From Rotaria sordida (taxonomy: Eukaryota > Rotifera > Eurotatoria > Philodinida > Philodinidae): a stretch of 64,000 nucleotides of DNA. Positions 1-15,376 of the stretch are shown here, piece by piece. Every line of letters starts with the position of its first letter. Positions within the stretch are counted from its first letter, which is position 1. The DNA is taken from contig CAJNOL010000359.1 in the NCBI GenBank assembly GCA_905250125.1, positions 1 to 64,000 on the forward strand, read 5' to 3'. The translations under genes and the position numbers were made by a program. The notes below the pieces were generated by a model, which was not told the DNA's origin, did not search any database, and saw only the letters and a program-made list of their open reading frames with translations.

Positions 1-412
1 TTTGTATTTTAATTTATTGGTTAAATTGACCAAATTTATATATATATCATTCTACTTTAATTAAATCTTTTATTTCGAGTAGGATACATCAGTCACAATA
101 TGTGTCAATACATATCAAAACAAAAGATTTGTAAATACGTCGAAAAAAAAAGAGATTGTGCCATTTTATAGGTTTCTCTCGCCTTGATGAAAAATTGAAA
201 TTTTTTTTTTCTTCTATACTTGACAACGAAATATTCAATTATTTAGATCATACTCTTCAATACAGCAAGTTCTCTATAAAATTATTTTTTATTTTTGACT
301 CTATAATTAGCGTTACTATGACTTTAATATTTCACAAATCTAAATAAGTATCAATTTGATTTCTAAGAAAAATTTTTTCATTGACAAAAAAAAATAGAAC
401 CAACTTTCAACA

Positions 413-723
413 CGTTTGAATCCAATCTGTTGAAGAATCTGATCAAAAGTTAATTTTTGTGATTTAAGACCATAACGTTGAATCCATTCTTTACTTTTTA
501 ACTATGAAAAAAGAATTTTCATTAAATTAAAATCATATAATGAATTAATTTAATCTACTTGACTGTATAAATAATGTGGATCTGTACTTGAACCAGTTGA
601 AGTAATATAAGATGATGTACTTAAATCAAAATTACGTGATTCACCAGGTGTTACTGAATATGGTATGGCAAGTAGAGCAGCAGATGAAGCAGAAAATGAA
701 GCTCGATCAGTTTTAGATGTCAT
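413..723 (-). CDS. 5' part of an unidentified gene, possibly VWA3-like (partial)
   Basis: Two exons are readable on the minus strand: 723-559 (55 codons, beginning MTSKTDRAS) and 501 to about 413, joined in phase 0 across a 57-bp GT-AG intron. The second exon reads WIQRYGLKSQKLTFDQIL followed by QQIGFKR. A W...GLK...KLT..QIL..IGF pattern resembles, from memory, the N-terminal part of VWA3A/VWA3B (von Willebrand factor A domain proteins), but no VWA domain is in the window. The donor ending exon 2 is uncertain (near 413) and nothing convincing is coding in 1-400, so the gene probably continues past the window edge. It is divergent from NDUFAB1, with 341 bp between the start codons. Family assignment is tentative; that it is a real gene is more secure. 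Confidence 0.45.
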
Positions 724-1064
724 CGTTGAATATAAATTACAAGTAGAATAATCATTTAAATATCATTTTCTTGGACTACCATTGTAAAATTTGTTGTTAT
801 GGTAAGTTAATAAACAAATAATTAATGAAATATAAATATAATATTTTATTAAAATATAAAATATTTTTATTTTTTTAGTTTATTATATATGATCTTTTAT
901 TTTCTATTTTTATAAATAATTCTTCATTTCGAATGGATATTTAATTAGCAAATCAAAAAATAGAATGAATCATTCATTTTTTTTTGTGCTGTACTATTGT
1001 TTTTTGTATACGAATTCACATCGTCATCTTTACAGATTTTTAGATAAAAATAAAATAAAATAAA
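724..1064. promoter_or_regulatory. Shared divergent intergenic region
   Basis: This 341-bp gap separates the start codons of the leftward gene and of NDUFAB1 and must hold both promoters. It is very AT-rich with homopolymer runs. A poly-pyrimidine tract ending in AG at 1034-1035 lies 30 bp before the NDUFAB1 ATG and could be a 5'-UTR or spliced-leader acceptor. No clear TATA box was picked. Confidence 0.4.
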
Positions 1065-5261
<4,197 letters not shown>

Positions 5262-6661
5262 CCTTTAGTTTAAAAAAAAAAGAAACACGTGTCTTGTTTG
5301 TCTACTATTATAACCTTACATTTTTTTTTCTTTTTTTTTCTAACAATCATCTAGTATACTTTAGATCAGCAGACACACCTTGTGTATTATTTCACTTTTC
5401 TTTTTTTTTTTTTTTTCGTCATTCATTTATCATGGCACGACTATAAATAGCATCAAAATTGAGTATGACGGCATGACGATGATTACAACTACGTTCTTTC
5501 TCGTTCTGTAAGAAAAATGAAACAAGAAAGTAAAAGAAATCGGGTTGATTCATCTGTCATATGATAGAATATGACGAAGGGAGAAAAAAAAGGGAGGAGG
5601 CAGCAGCAAGAACGCGAATGGAATATTATCTCTGTTGAGAAGAAAAACGTCAATGAAATGACTATTTTTATATACGAATAAAAAATGAGAATAGTATTAT
5701 GATCGATTGAGTGGACGCATAGAAAGAACAAAGTGCTTGGCAAAGAAAGGGAATCCGAAATACATTGAAAAAAAAAAGAAAAAGATAAAGGTATGTGAAT
5801 AAGATTCAGCTATATGAATACAACATAGTATTTTACTTATTATTTTTTTTTCTATTAGTCAGCAAGAAATATAAGTATAGAAATAAAATATATTTCTATT
5901 TGTCATTTCATCTAACATAAAAGTTCGATAGTCCGAAAACGTATAAAAACACAATTTATTATGTAATACATATAGAATAATAATGCATCAGGAAAAGTTT
6001 ATCACGGATTGAAAAATTCTCTTGAGAATTAAGTGAAGTTCTATTGATTAGTATTTATTCTGTATAATTAAAAGATCATTCAAAATCTGTTAATAATGAC
6101 GAATTCAGAGGATTTCATTATATACAAAAGAAATAAACGTTCATTACATTATTTTTCTTCATGATTAACTGTTCAACTATGATAATATATTAAATAATTG
6201 TCATTATTTACATATAAGAATAATGAGATAAGTGTTTTTTGATTAAATAAATAAGTTGTATGTTATTTTTCAAAGGATCATATGTCTGTCATTGCATGTT
6301 ATGTCTCAATGAATTGATCTACTATTCTAAATAGATAATTTAATTATCGACATAAAATCAATTTTTCTTTTTTTGCTTTGTTCTATGCTGATGAGACAGA
6401 ATATTTTTCTCTTTAATATTCTCCCTCTTTTTTTTTCTTCGGTAATACGGGTAAACAAGATCACAAATGAGCATCTTTCTTTCATTGATATCTATTTGAA
6501 TCATTGCATCATACACTACGCTTTCTTATTTTTATGACTTATTCAAGTATTCTGAAAAAGAAAAAAAACAAATTTCTATTTCTTCTTTTTTTTATTTCAG
6601 CTTCAATACATAAATAAATAAACATTTTGAATGATATTTTATTAATAATTGAGATATTATT
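5262..6661. other. Intergenic, NDUFAB1 to SOCS-box gene
   Basis: About 1.4 kb of AT-rich sequence with long T and A runs. It must hold the NDUFAB1 3' end and the next promoter. A strong poly-pyrimidine/AG acceptor at 6599-6600 lies 61 bp upstream of the next ATG. Small reading frames here lack coding character. Confidence 0.5.
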
Positions 6662-8925
6662 ATGGGTACACATAATTCAAAAGAACATTCTAATTTAACA
6701 TTACCAACTGTTGATAATGATAATTATACAAGGCAAACATCCATAAGACGTAAATCTTCAACAATTAATTATTATGGATGGCAAGAAATTATTCGATGTT
6801 CACATACAGATTGGTTGAATGGAATTGCTGGTAAAAAGATTAAGAAAAAACACTTTTTTTGTTTTATTTAAGATTTAAATAATCTATATTTTAGAATTAT
6901 TTGGTTTTTCTCAACATAAATTTATTTGTAATTCTGAACTTCATAGTGTATGTGCACCTGGTTTTTGTTCTGAATCTTTATCACGTAAACTTTCTTATGG
7001 TTCTTATCGATCATCATCAAAAAATTTTCAATCAACAAAAATAAAAAAATTACGTGAACATTTTGAATATAATCATATACCAGCAATGATTAGTTCATTA
7101 CAAAATTATTCTGTTCATGGACTTATTAATGGTTGTTCAATATCAGGTTTAAATCATGGTGATACAATTATGTTATTAATTTATTCAGCTGTTTTGGATA
7201 AAACAAAATTTATTGTTGTTGATTTAAAATTAAATCGTTATGTTTGTGCATTAGGCGATGATTATAATGGTTTAATTGATGCTAAAAAAGTTCATGCAGC
7301 TTGGTCAATGGATAGAACACAAGTTATTATACGTATACCATTGATTGGTGGAACAGCTGCACTGGATTTTTATAAAAGTATGAAAAATAAATTATCCTTA
7401 TCAATCGAGTTCTATTTATTCGAACATCATTGTTTAATTTCTTGGTCGTTATATTATATAATATCTAATTCTCAATCTCAAATTTCGAGATGAAAAAAAC
7501 ACTTTAGTGATGGATATTCTATTTTATTTTACCGAGAGTTTGATTATTCATATTCCGAGTTCATAACAAACTTGAATTTAGGAATATGCATTGTAAGTAT
7601 AAATACTGAACAAGTGATTCACTGGCATCCGCATTCACTAAACGCTATGAAACTATGCCCTTTTTGTAATGGTGTATTATTAACTACACTGACGATAGGA
7701 CTTCTTCGACCACCATCCTTCGGTTTCAATGATTTTTTTGTCTATAGATACTACATCGTGTTCTAATAAAAGCTCTAAAAGGATTTGGATTTCTATTGAG
7801 TTGAGTTCTCTATGTATGCAAAGTTTCAGATCAATATTCGAAAATAGGAGTTTTTCGAAAACCTGTGACCTCTAGAAAATAAACATATTAGAAATTTGAT
7901 AACTTAGTCAAATATAAATAGGAACCCAAATTCTTTTAAGGTTTTTATTAGAACATTATATAGTATCTATAGACAAAAAAAAATTATTGAAACCAGAAGG
8001 AGTTAGGTGAAGAGTTGCCAACGTGAGTCGATGATCAGTAAACTTAAACTGCACATTCCTAATCGAATTCAAATGTATGAATTTAATGCATCTTTGATAA
8101 CAATTCTATAGTTAATTAATTAGACTTTTTTTGTCATTTCATTTTGTCTTATTTAGCATAAATCTAATATTGAACATATTCTATCTCTTTTTAGTTGTAA
8201 AAAAAGAAGCTAAATTATATCGTCGAATTGTTCCGGTTGATATTAATGCATTATTTCAATTTTGTCCAAATTATTGGTCATCTCGTTTAATTTTATATAC
8301 TCATGCAACTGAAACACAAACAACTCTAATTAATTATAATTTAACATCATTAACACCAGGTGGTTCAAATAAAATTCAAACACAAACAATTCCATTACGT
8401 CAACAATTAATTGGATCATATTTATATTTAATGAATATACATTCATGGTCAATATATAAAACTCAAAATATTCTAATTGATAATGGTTTTCGTCTTTTAT
8501 CAATTTTATATACACCTGATAGTGTATATATAATATTAACATTTGTTGATAATCATTGTCATTGTGGACAAACATTACCTATTAGTTATTTTGATATATA
8601 TCATTCAAATAATCTTCAACGTCTTCATCGTATATGTACACAACTTATATCACATGTATGTCCATGGCATATGTGTCGAAATTTTTTAACACCAATTTTT
8701 TCTATTTCATCATCACGTATGGCATTTTGTACAACAAAAAATAATGGTGGACGAGAATTACAAGTTTCAATTGTTGTATTACCGAATGAAATTAATTTAA
8801 AATCAATATGTCGTCGTTTAATAATTCATCATTTAAATGAATTAAATAGAAAAATTGAAGATATTACAAATGAACTTCCGTATCGTCTCAGTCAATACAT
8901 TCAATATAGGCCAGAGTATCAATAA
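6662..8925 (+). CDS. SOCS-box protein with probable N-myristoylation signal
   Basis: Exons 6662-6830, 6895-7377 and 8195-8925 give 460 residues. The protein starts MGTHNSK: Gly2, Ser6 and Lys7 match the N-myristoylation consensus, predicting membrane attachment. The C-terminus has the two parts of a SOCS box. The BC-box LKSICRRLI fits LxxxCxxxI for Elongin B/C binding, and it is followed by LPYRLSQYIQY in the Cul5-box position. In known families this makes the protein the substrate receptor of a Cullin-5 ubiquitin ligase. The middle (about residues 75-400) has beta-rich segments such as KFIVVDLKLNRYVCAL and is Cys/His-rich (DNHCHCGQ, CPWHMCRN). It may be a degenerate propeller, but I do not recognise it as WSB, SPSB, ASB or SOCS. 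The donor at 7377/7378 (GTATGA) was chosen for phase. A poly(A) signal lies at 9045-9050. Confidence 0.7.
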
Positions 8926-11731
8926 AACAGACTACTCATCTACCAGTCATATCAGGTTTTCGTTTTGTTTTTGTTTATAGATATATGTAAATATCTGCGT
9001 GTCTGTACAGGATTTTTTTTTTGAAACAAAAAAAAAATATTATAAATAAACTATGCACTGTGTGTTTTGAAATAAATTTCGATTTAAAAGTTTTTATAAG
9101 TTGGATGTGGCTGTGGGTGGAAGTCTTTCAAGGGAGAAAAAGTGTGACTTCAGTACTTCAAAGTACTGGAAACTAGAGCCCGTTGGATCCAGAATTTTCG
9201 AATCCGAACCCGATTTACTCAACGCTATCTGAATCCAGATCCAGTTTATTGAACGTTTTTAGGATTCAGTCGAACTATAATTTGATATTCTTAATGAAAT
9301 TTTCTAATCGGAATTGGATAGTCGACCTGAAGATACGGGAAAGTGGTAAAATATCGAAAGTTGTCAATGCAGAAAAACAAAGTGTTGAAATGAAAACGTC
9401 GAAAGTAAGAATTTCGAAACATGTAGGTATGGAATGTATGTGGTTGTAGCCTTGGCGATGCCTGCGACTTTGACTGTGAATGAAGAGGAGAAACACATTC
9501 CTACTCATCGATACATGCTACACAGACACATCCGCTCCAGATCCACACATATCTATATCCAAATCCACAAATCCTGCTACAGACAACATCTGAGATGCTA
9601 CAGATATCACCTGAGATGCTACAGACAGCAGCTGAAATGCTACCAATAATATTTCCAGGCAGTCTCTAAAAGTTATAGGTAACATGCTCAGATAGCCCCG
9701 CAAAACTTACATTGAGTAGATCTATTCGAATTAAAAATAATGCTAACATTTGGACATTGATTAACTCTAATGCCAATAATACTGAAGTATCAGTGTTCCT
9801 GATTAATAATAATTCGACAGCATTAGCATTAAATAATTCTAATGATAATTCTAATGCGACACCCCTACTCACCTTTTACACCCACACCTACACTATACCC
9901 TAGTTCAACATCGTTCCGACATTTTTTTTTTTCGACAACCTGTTTTTCTACGTTCTGTCTTACGATGTTTTCTCGTTCGATCTTTTACCACCAAACCGCA
10001 GATATGAGATAGTTTGTTTCAGTTTTTCGTATTCGATGAATAGTGCATCCTGCACATTTCTCAGATTATTAGAGCTCATTTGGTCCAAAGTTTTCGAATA
10101 TTGTTAACAGAAATATTACATATTCGAACCTAACAGGCTCTATTGGAGTCGCATTTTTTCTCTCTTAGAATCTTCTCTTGATCATCACCATGTGTAACAA
10201 TGTCATCAATTTACATCTAAGAATATTATATTGAAATAATATATAATCGATCAATTATTTCTAATGAATAATATGTTAAAAAAATTTCTTTTCATTACTC
10301 ATACATGTATTTTCGAACGTGACTTTAACGTATTATGAAAGAAGAAAAGGATATTTTTAGCTCTGAAAAATAGAACAGAAGAAATATTCAATCCACGAAA
10401 ACAAAACGTAGGCGATATCTCTTATTACAATATCTTCGTTTTATTTTTGGTAATCAACGAACATATGTGTTACTTTCCCTTGTTTTTTTTCGTTGATGAC
10501 AAAAGTCGAAAAGTCAAAAAAGGAAAGTGCATCAATAACATTTTTAAAAAAAAACAGAATGCAAATAACTACTATCCGAATCAAAAACATTGAAAAGGGG
10601 GTGTGTATATTATAAAATAAAAAACAGCTTTTCTTTTATCATTACGTTTTACCCTACGATTTGAAACTGATACCAAGAATCTTTGTTAATTAAAATCGTA
10701 GGGGCAAATTAAAGAAAAATGATAGACAATACTCTTGCTAATAAAGCGAAAAGCAAAACTAATCCTTTAATTCGATTTTGAAAGTTGTCATTGTTACTAG
10801 AGCATCAGAAATCTGAATACAAATCTACATTGACACTTATTTAGTACAAAAAATATTATTCTTATCTTGTCGGAAAAAAAAATATTCAATATATTATTAC
10901 AATTATGACAAAAAAAAAAGATCTCCCTCCAAATCATCTCAATTTAGTTATGTCTTATTTCAACATAGATTTTTTGTATGGCACAACTTCCGACATGCTA
11001 TTAGTGTAGAACTGACACTTGAGTCATCCGCTACTTCAATGCTATAAAAAATCGACCTTGATTTCATCGAAAAACAAAAAAGAATCGTCAAGAATATTTT
11101 TTCATCGAAAAAAAATTCATCTGTTGAAATAAAAAATTTACTATGAACTATATTGTTAAAAATACGCATCCATATAGAGAAATCATTTTGAGGAAAATAC
11201 AAATGTCTATTATCTTCCAAAAGGTAATTAGTACTTGTAGATAGCTATGTTACACTAAAGATCGATAAGGAATTTTTTTTTTTTGTGTCTCGGAAAGCAA
11301 AGTTTCACATGTCAACAAGATTGATTTGTCTTTTCTATAGTTAAAACAATTTCAGCAATCAATAACATTTGATTTCTACTATTTTTTGAAGATGAAAATA
11401 ATAAAAAATAAAATGTATCGGGTGATTCATAAATAACAGCACAATTAATATTTCATATTTTTCTCGACCAGTTTTTTCTGTGTAGTCACTCTTAACAATG
11501 AAAGTAAGCTGAGTAAAACATGAAATAGAAATTATGCCATAATTTGCAGACCGCACGTTTATTTATTATTAGGAAATAAGTGAATAATAATTTATTTTAC
11601 TCATATATAAGATATTCCAAAAAAAAATCATGAGACTGCAAGAATAAAAATAGAGAGAAAAAAAGATCTTTGCTGAAAAAAAAAGAACCCAAAAGTCTAT
11701 TAACAGAATAAGAAGAATGTGCTGGATTTTA
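8926..11731. other. Convergent intergenic region with simple repeats
   Basis: This 2.8-kb gap separates the convergent SOCS-box gene and Egt-like gene. It holds the 21-bp tandem repeat at 9575-9637, an Asn-codon-rich low-complexity stretch (9712-9865) and a small inverted repeat near 10623-10725 (ccctacgattt facing aaatcgtaggg). No gene is supported; the short frames here lack splice signals or recognisable sequence. Confidence 0.45.
9575..9637. repeat. 21-bp tandem repeat, three copies
   Basis: Three consecutive 21-bp units each begin TGCTACAGA and end CTGAGA or CTGAAA, with a few substitutions between them. A fourth, broken unit starts TGCTACC. Confidence 0.8.
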
Positions 11732-14209
11732 TTAAATTGCCTGTGCCATACACAGAGTATATGGTAAATAATGATCATTTGTTGTATAACATTCAATAAT
11801 TTTAAAAGAATTTTTCTTCATTAATAATTGAATATCTTCTTGAGTATATTTTGCTGAAACTTCTGTTTGTATAGCTTCATAAGGATATAGTTCCATAGTA
11901 AAACCATTTTCATCCGTAATTATTTGTTGTTTTGTACTAATTAACCAACTTTCCATTTGTTGAAGTAATGGATTAAATGTTGCATAATGTTGATAATTAG
12001 TAATTATAAAATTAAGATTTAATTCACGATTAAGACGAAGTAAAAGATTATAATTGAATGCTGCCGTAATACCCTTTGAATCATTATATGCTTGAATCAT
12101 TGTTTTTGTATCTTTACAAATATCAAATGCACATAAAAACCAATCTCCAATTTTTAAATTCGATCGAATTGAACGAAAAGTTTTCATCACAGGTGAATTT
12201 TCACCAAATTTAACATGATTAGAATCAAACGAAGAAAAATTACCAATAGTACTACCTAATAACATAACAACTTGTATTTCTGATGAATCAATATTAAGTT
12301 TTGTATATAATTGATCAAATGTTGAACATATAGGATTGACATGTTCTGTTACAATATTTTCACCAATTGTTTGATTTAATCGTTGAATAAGTGAATCAAT
12401 TGCATGTTGTGATATATCAACAGGATGATAAATAATTGGTATATTTTCTTTTGATTTTACCCATGATGATAACCATGCTTCAACTTTACTACCATCACCA
12501 CAACCAAGTTCAATAATATGAATCTTAGATGACGATAATGAACGAGTTTGAAGATTAGAATGTTCAAGAATAGTATTTTTCATATCAATAGCTCGCTGTT
12601 GTAATAATTTTAATTCTTGATTGTATAAATAATATTCATCAAGTTTAGTTATTTGTTCATAAATTCCTGAACCATGTGCATCATAAAAATATTCTGATGG
12701 AATAGTTCGATGATTTGGATTACTTAATGTATTAATGATTCTTTCACGATCAGCCATAGTTAAAGGATGATCCGTATGCTCATTTCGTTTAACACATCTA
12801 AACGTAGCAAACACATATCTGTATTTATCTTGAAACCAATTACGAAATGTTCGTCTAACTAATGTTGAATCAGTAGCAAATGAACCACCCAATAATACAA
12901 AATGATGATCATCAAAAAAGTCCGAAGAATAGCCTGGATAAGTAGGTAAACTTCCACGATAACCAGAAAATGGTCGAAATATACTTGATGTCCATTCAAA
13001 TGCTGATCCTTGCCATTGTAAATTTTTATCCGTACATGAATTAATTGGTATTGTATGTAAATGACAAAAATTAACATTATAATTATCATTAGCTAAAGCC
13101 ATAGGTATACATTTTGACCAATCCCACATTGCATAAACCCATTCAACTTCAGTTGGTAAATCAATTGTATAACCAGCTTTTTTTGATAACCATCGACAGT
13201 AAGCTTTAGCTTCAGTTTGACTAACAATAACAGGATGATCAAGTACGAATTCAATAGGTATATTACGTTGTAATATAAAATTTACACGATATGAATTATC
13301 ATAATTCCATGATATTGGATGAGAAATTTTTGATTCAATAATCCATTCAAACACATCATGATCCCACCATTCTTTTGTTGTATAACCATTATCTAAAACA
13401 AATTGAAGAAAATCACCAATACGAACTGGATGTGATTGTAATTCAAAACTTGATACATATGTTGGTTCACAAGGAAATTCATTATCCCAACCAAATGAAA
13501 ATGTTGTTGCTTCTTCATTATATGGTTTACCTAATGATATTTGTCCTCCTGGTAATACTATCCATTTATTATCAGGTAATGGTAAAGTTACATGAGAAAA
13601 ATGAAAATCTTTTTCATTCATTATATCTAATCGTAATGCTTCAATAGGTAATTGAGCATATAAATACATTAATGTTTCTTGATGCATCATTTCATGTTCC
13701 AAAGCAACATTTAGTATATTCAATGTTTGTATATCATCAAAATTAAGATTACCATTTATTAATACATTTTCAATTTCTAAACGAACTTTAAGTTTATATT
13801 CATTAACACTTTCTACAGTAAATGTTTGCCAATATTGTTTTTCTTGTTCATCATTAATTGAAAATCTACTTGAATGTTCATGATTAACAATACCTGTTAA
13901 TATATCAGGATCAACTCCACGTTGAAAAATTTTATCATAAGAAATATCAATGATTTTATTGACACCATCTAAATATTGAAATTGTAACCATGAAAAACAT
14001 GGTAAATGACCAAGATAAAATATAAATGGTAATCTTAATTGAATTGGTTGCCGATAAAAATCATCGGTTGAACGAAGTAAACCAAACAAATAATCACTAC
14101 GTTCCCATATTCGATGAAATTTATTATACCAATTAATGATATTAGAATCACTATCACCATTGATATGATTATATTGATCACAAGATTGATTATGTTTTAC
14201 ACTACCCAT
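11732..14209 (-). CDS. EgtB-EgtD fusion (ergothioneine-type sulfoxide synthase plus histidine N-alpha-methyltransferase)
   Basis: A single 825-codon frame without introns. Residues about 25-190 form a DinB-like domain with GHLP (His68) and HEMMHQE (His172, His176), the likely three-histidine iron site of EgtB-type sulfoxide synthases. Residues about 215-475 are an FGE-sulfatase domain (VLPGGQISLG, FEWTSS, LLGGSFAT, FATFRCVK). Residues about 500-825 are an EgtD-type methyltransferase: YFYDAHGSGIYEQIT, SAM-binding IIELGCGDGS, GSTIGNF, AYNDSKGITAAFN and TEVSAKY. Together these would trimethylate histidine to hercynine and add the sulfur of cysteine. The DinB part (PIQLRLPFIFYLGH, FQRGVDPD) resembles fungal Egt1, but the domain order is reversed: fungal Egt1 has the methyltransferase first. 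OvoA has this order but a different methyltransferase. No C-S lyase is nearby. All key residues look intact. Confidence 0.85.
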   Translation of the reverse strand: MGSVKHNQSCDQYNHINGDSDSNIINWYNKFHRIWERSDYLFGLLRSTDDFYRQPIQLRLPFIFYLGHLPCFSWLQFQYLDGVNKIIDISYDKIFQRGVDPDILTGIVNHEHSSRFSINDEQEKQYWQTFTVESVNEYKLKVRLEIENVLINGNLNFDDIQTLNILNVALEHEMMHQETLMYLYAQLPIEALRLDIMNEKDFHFSHVTLPLPDNKWIVLPGGQISLGKPYNEEATTFSFGWDNEFPCEPTYVSSFELQSHPVRIGDFLQFVLDNGYTTKEWWDHDVFEWIIESKISHPISWNYDNSYRVNFILQRNIPIEFVLDHPVIVSQTEAKAYCRWLSKKAGYTIDLPTEVEWVYAMWDWSKCIPMALANDNYNVNFCHLHTIPINSCTDKNLQWQGSAFEWTSSIFRPFSGYRGSLPTYPGYSSDFFDDHHFVLLGGSFATDSTLVRRTFRNWFQDKYRYVFATFRCVKRNEHTDHPLTMADRERIINTLSNPNHRTIPSEYFYDAHGSGIYEQITKLDEYYLYNQELKLLQQRAIDMKNTILEHSNLQTRSLSSSKIHIIELGCGDGSKVEAWLSSWVKSKENIPIIYHPVDISQHAIDSLIQRLNQTIGENIVTEHVNPICSTFDQLYTKLNIDSSEIQVVMLLGSTIGNFSSFDSNHVKFGENSPVMKTFRSIRSNLKIGDWFLCAFDICKDTKTMIQAYNDSKGITAAFNYNLLLRLNRELNLNFIITNYQHYATFNPLLQQMESWLISTKQQIITDENGFTMELYPYEAIQTEVSAKYTQEDIQLLMKKNSFKIIECYTTNDHYLPYTLCMAQAI

Positions 14210-15376
14210 TGTAAAAAAAAAATGACTTTTTCAATATACAATATTTTTGTCTTTATATATACATTTTATTTTTCAATATTATCAGCTGAGTCAACAAGTA
14301 CAGAAATTTTCTTAACATAAATTTCATATTATGTAATCAAGACCCAGTTAAATTATATGTCTTTTCAGTTTATTTGAATTGTTTGATAAAGGATCATTTA
14401 CGTAGATTTATTCTCATTCTTTTTTTAACCTTGACGGCACACCCCTTTACTCAAAATATTTCGTTCTTATCTATAAATGCATGAGTTACAAGAATTGTTT
14501 TTTTTTTCAATAATTATTTCTATTAATTTCATTGATTCTGTTGTACTTTTAACCTTGAAAGGCAAAAAAAAATAGGACATTTGTTGTTGTGTGTCGTATT
14601 TTTGACCTACTAAGTGATAAAAAAACATCGCCCTTCTTCACCTTCCTTCCCCTTCCCCATATTCTTAGAATAAATGCATGTATTATCATAGTCCTGACAA
14701 TTAAAAGTACGTCTTAAAATTTGGTTTTTAAAAAAATTTTTTAATTTCATGAAGTTGTATTCTCTTGTTTTTTTATATAGTATAGACTGATATGAATGGA
14801 TCATATACAAATCATTATAATGCCCTAGTGGTCCTCTATCTATACTGTATATCTTAGGCTTTCATCGTTTGGTACGTGTGTATAGAGTTCACTTGTTGAT
14901 ATAGTGGCTATGGTTTCTATACCAACAAGTGAAGTCTATCTGTCATAATACAAGAAAGGAAGCATAATATAAAAAGTTATCCCGGAATATGTTAGTACAT
15001 GGTGCCGTGTATACATACTACATAATAAATATGTTAGACAAATATTGAATGTGCAAATGAAAATCAAACCTACAATAGTATGGTGAACATCACTATACTT
15101 GAAATTATATATACGCACATACAAAACGGTAAAACCCTAAGATATACAGTATGGATAGAGAATCACTAGAGCATGATAATGGTAAATATATAACTCATTC
15201 ATATCATTCTATAGTATACAAAAACAAGAGAACACATCATCATGAAATTTAAAAGATTTTAAAAAAATCAAATTTTAAGACGTAGTTTTAATTGTTTGGA
15301 CTACGTATAGTATGATAGACAAGATTTAAATATAATGTTTTTATTCAAGAAATAAAAAAGTATCATTCATATAAAA
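14210..15376. other. Intergenic, upstream of the Egt-like gene
   Basis: About 1.17 kb between two leftward genes. It must hold the Egt-like gene promoter and the 3' flank of the aldo-keto reductase gene. More than half of it is the foldback element at 14672-15320. The remainder is AT-rich without recognised motifs. Confidence 0.45.
14672..15320. repeat. Foldback element (about 650 bp imperfect palindrome)
   Basis: The left arm from about 14672 (tcctgacaattaaaagtacg, then cctctatctatactgtatat) is mirrored by the right arm (atatacagtatggatagaga, then acgtagttttaattgtttgg). Divergence is moderate, with small gaps. Near the middle lies a tighter hairpin at 14888-14936 (ttcacttgttg facing caacaagtgaa). 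No coding capacity. Probably a decayed non-autonomous element. Confidence 0.65.

Noticed and set aside
9712..9903. Asn-rich small frame
   Set aside because: Low-complexity AAT-rich DNA with no splice or homology support.
13375..13647. Plus-strand 90-codon frame
   Set aside because: Antisense shadow of the Egt-like coding sequence.
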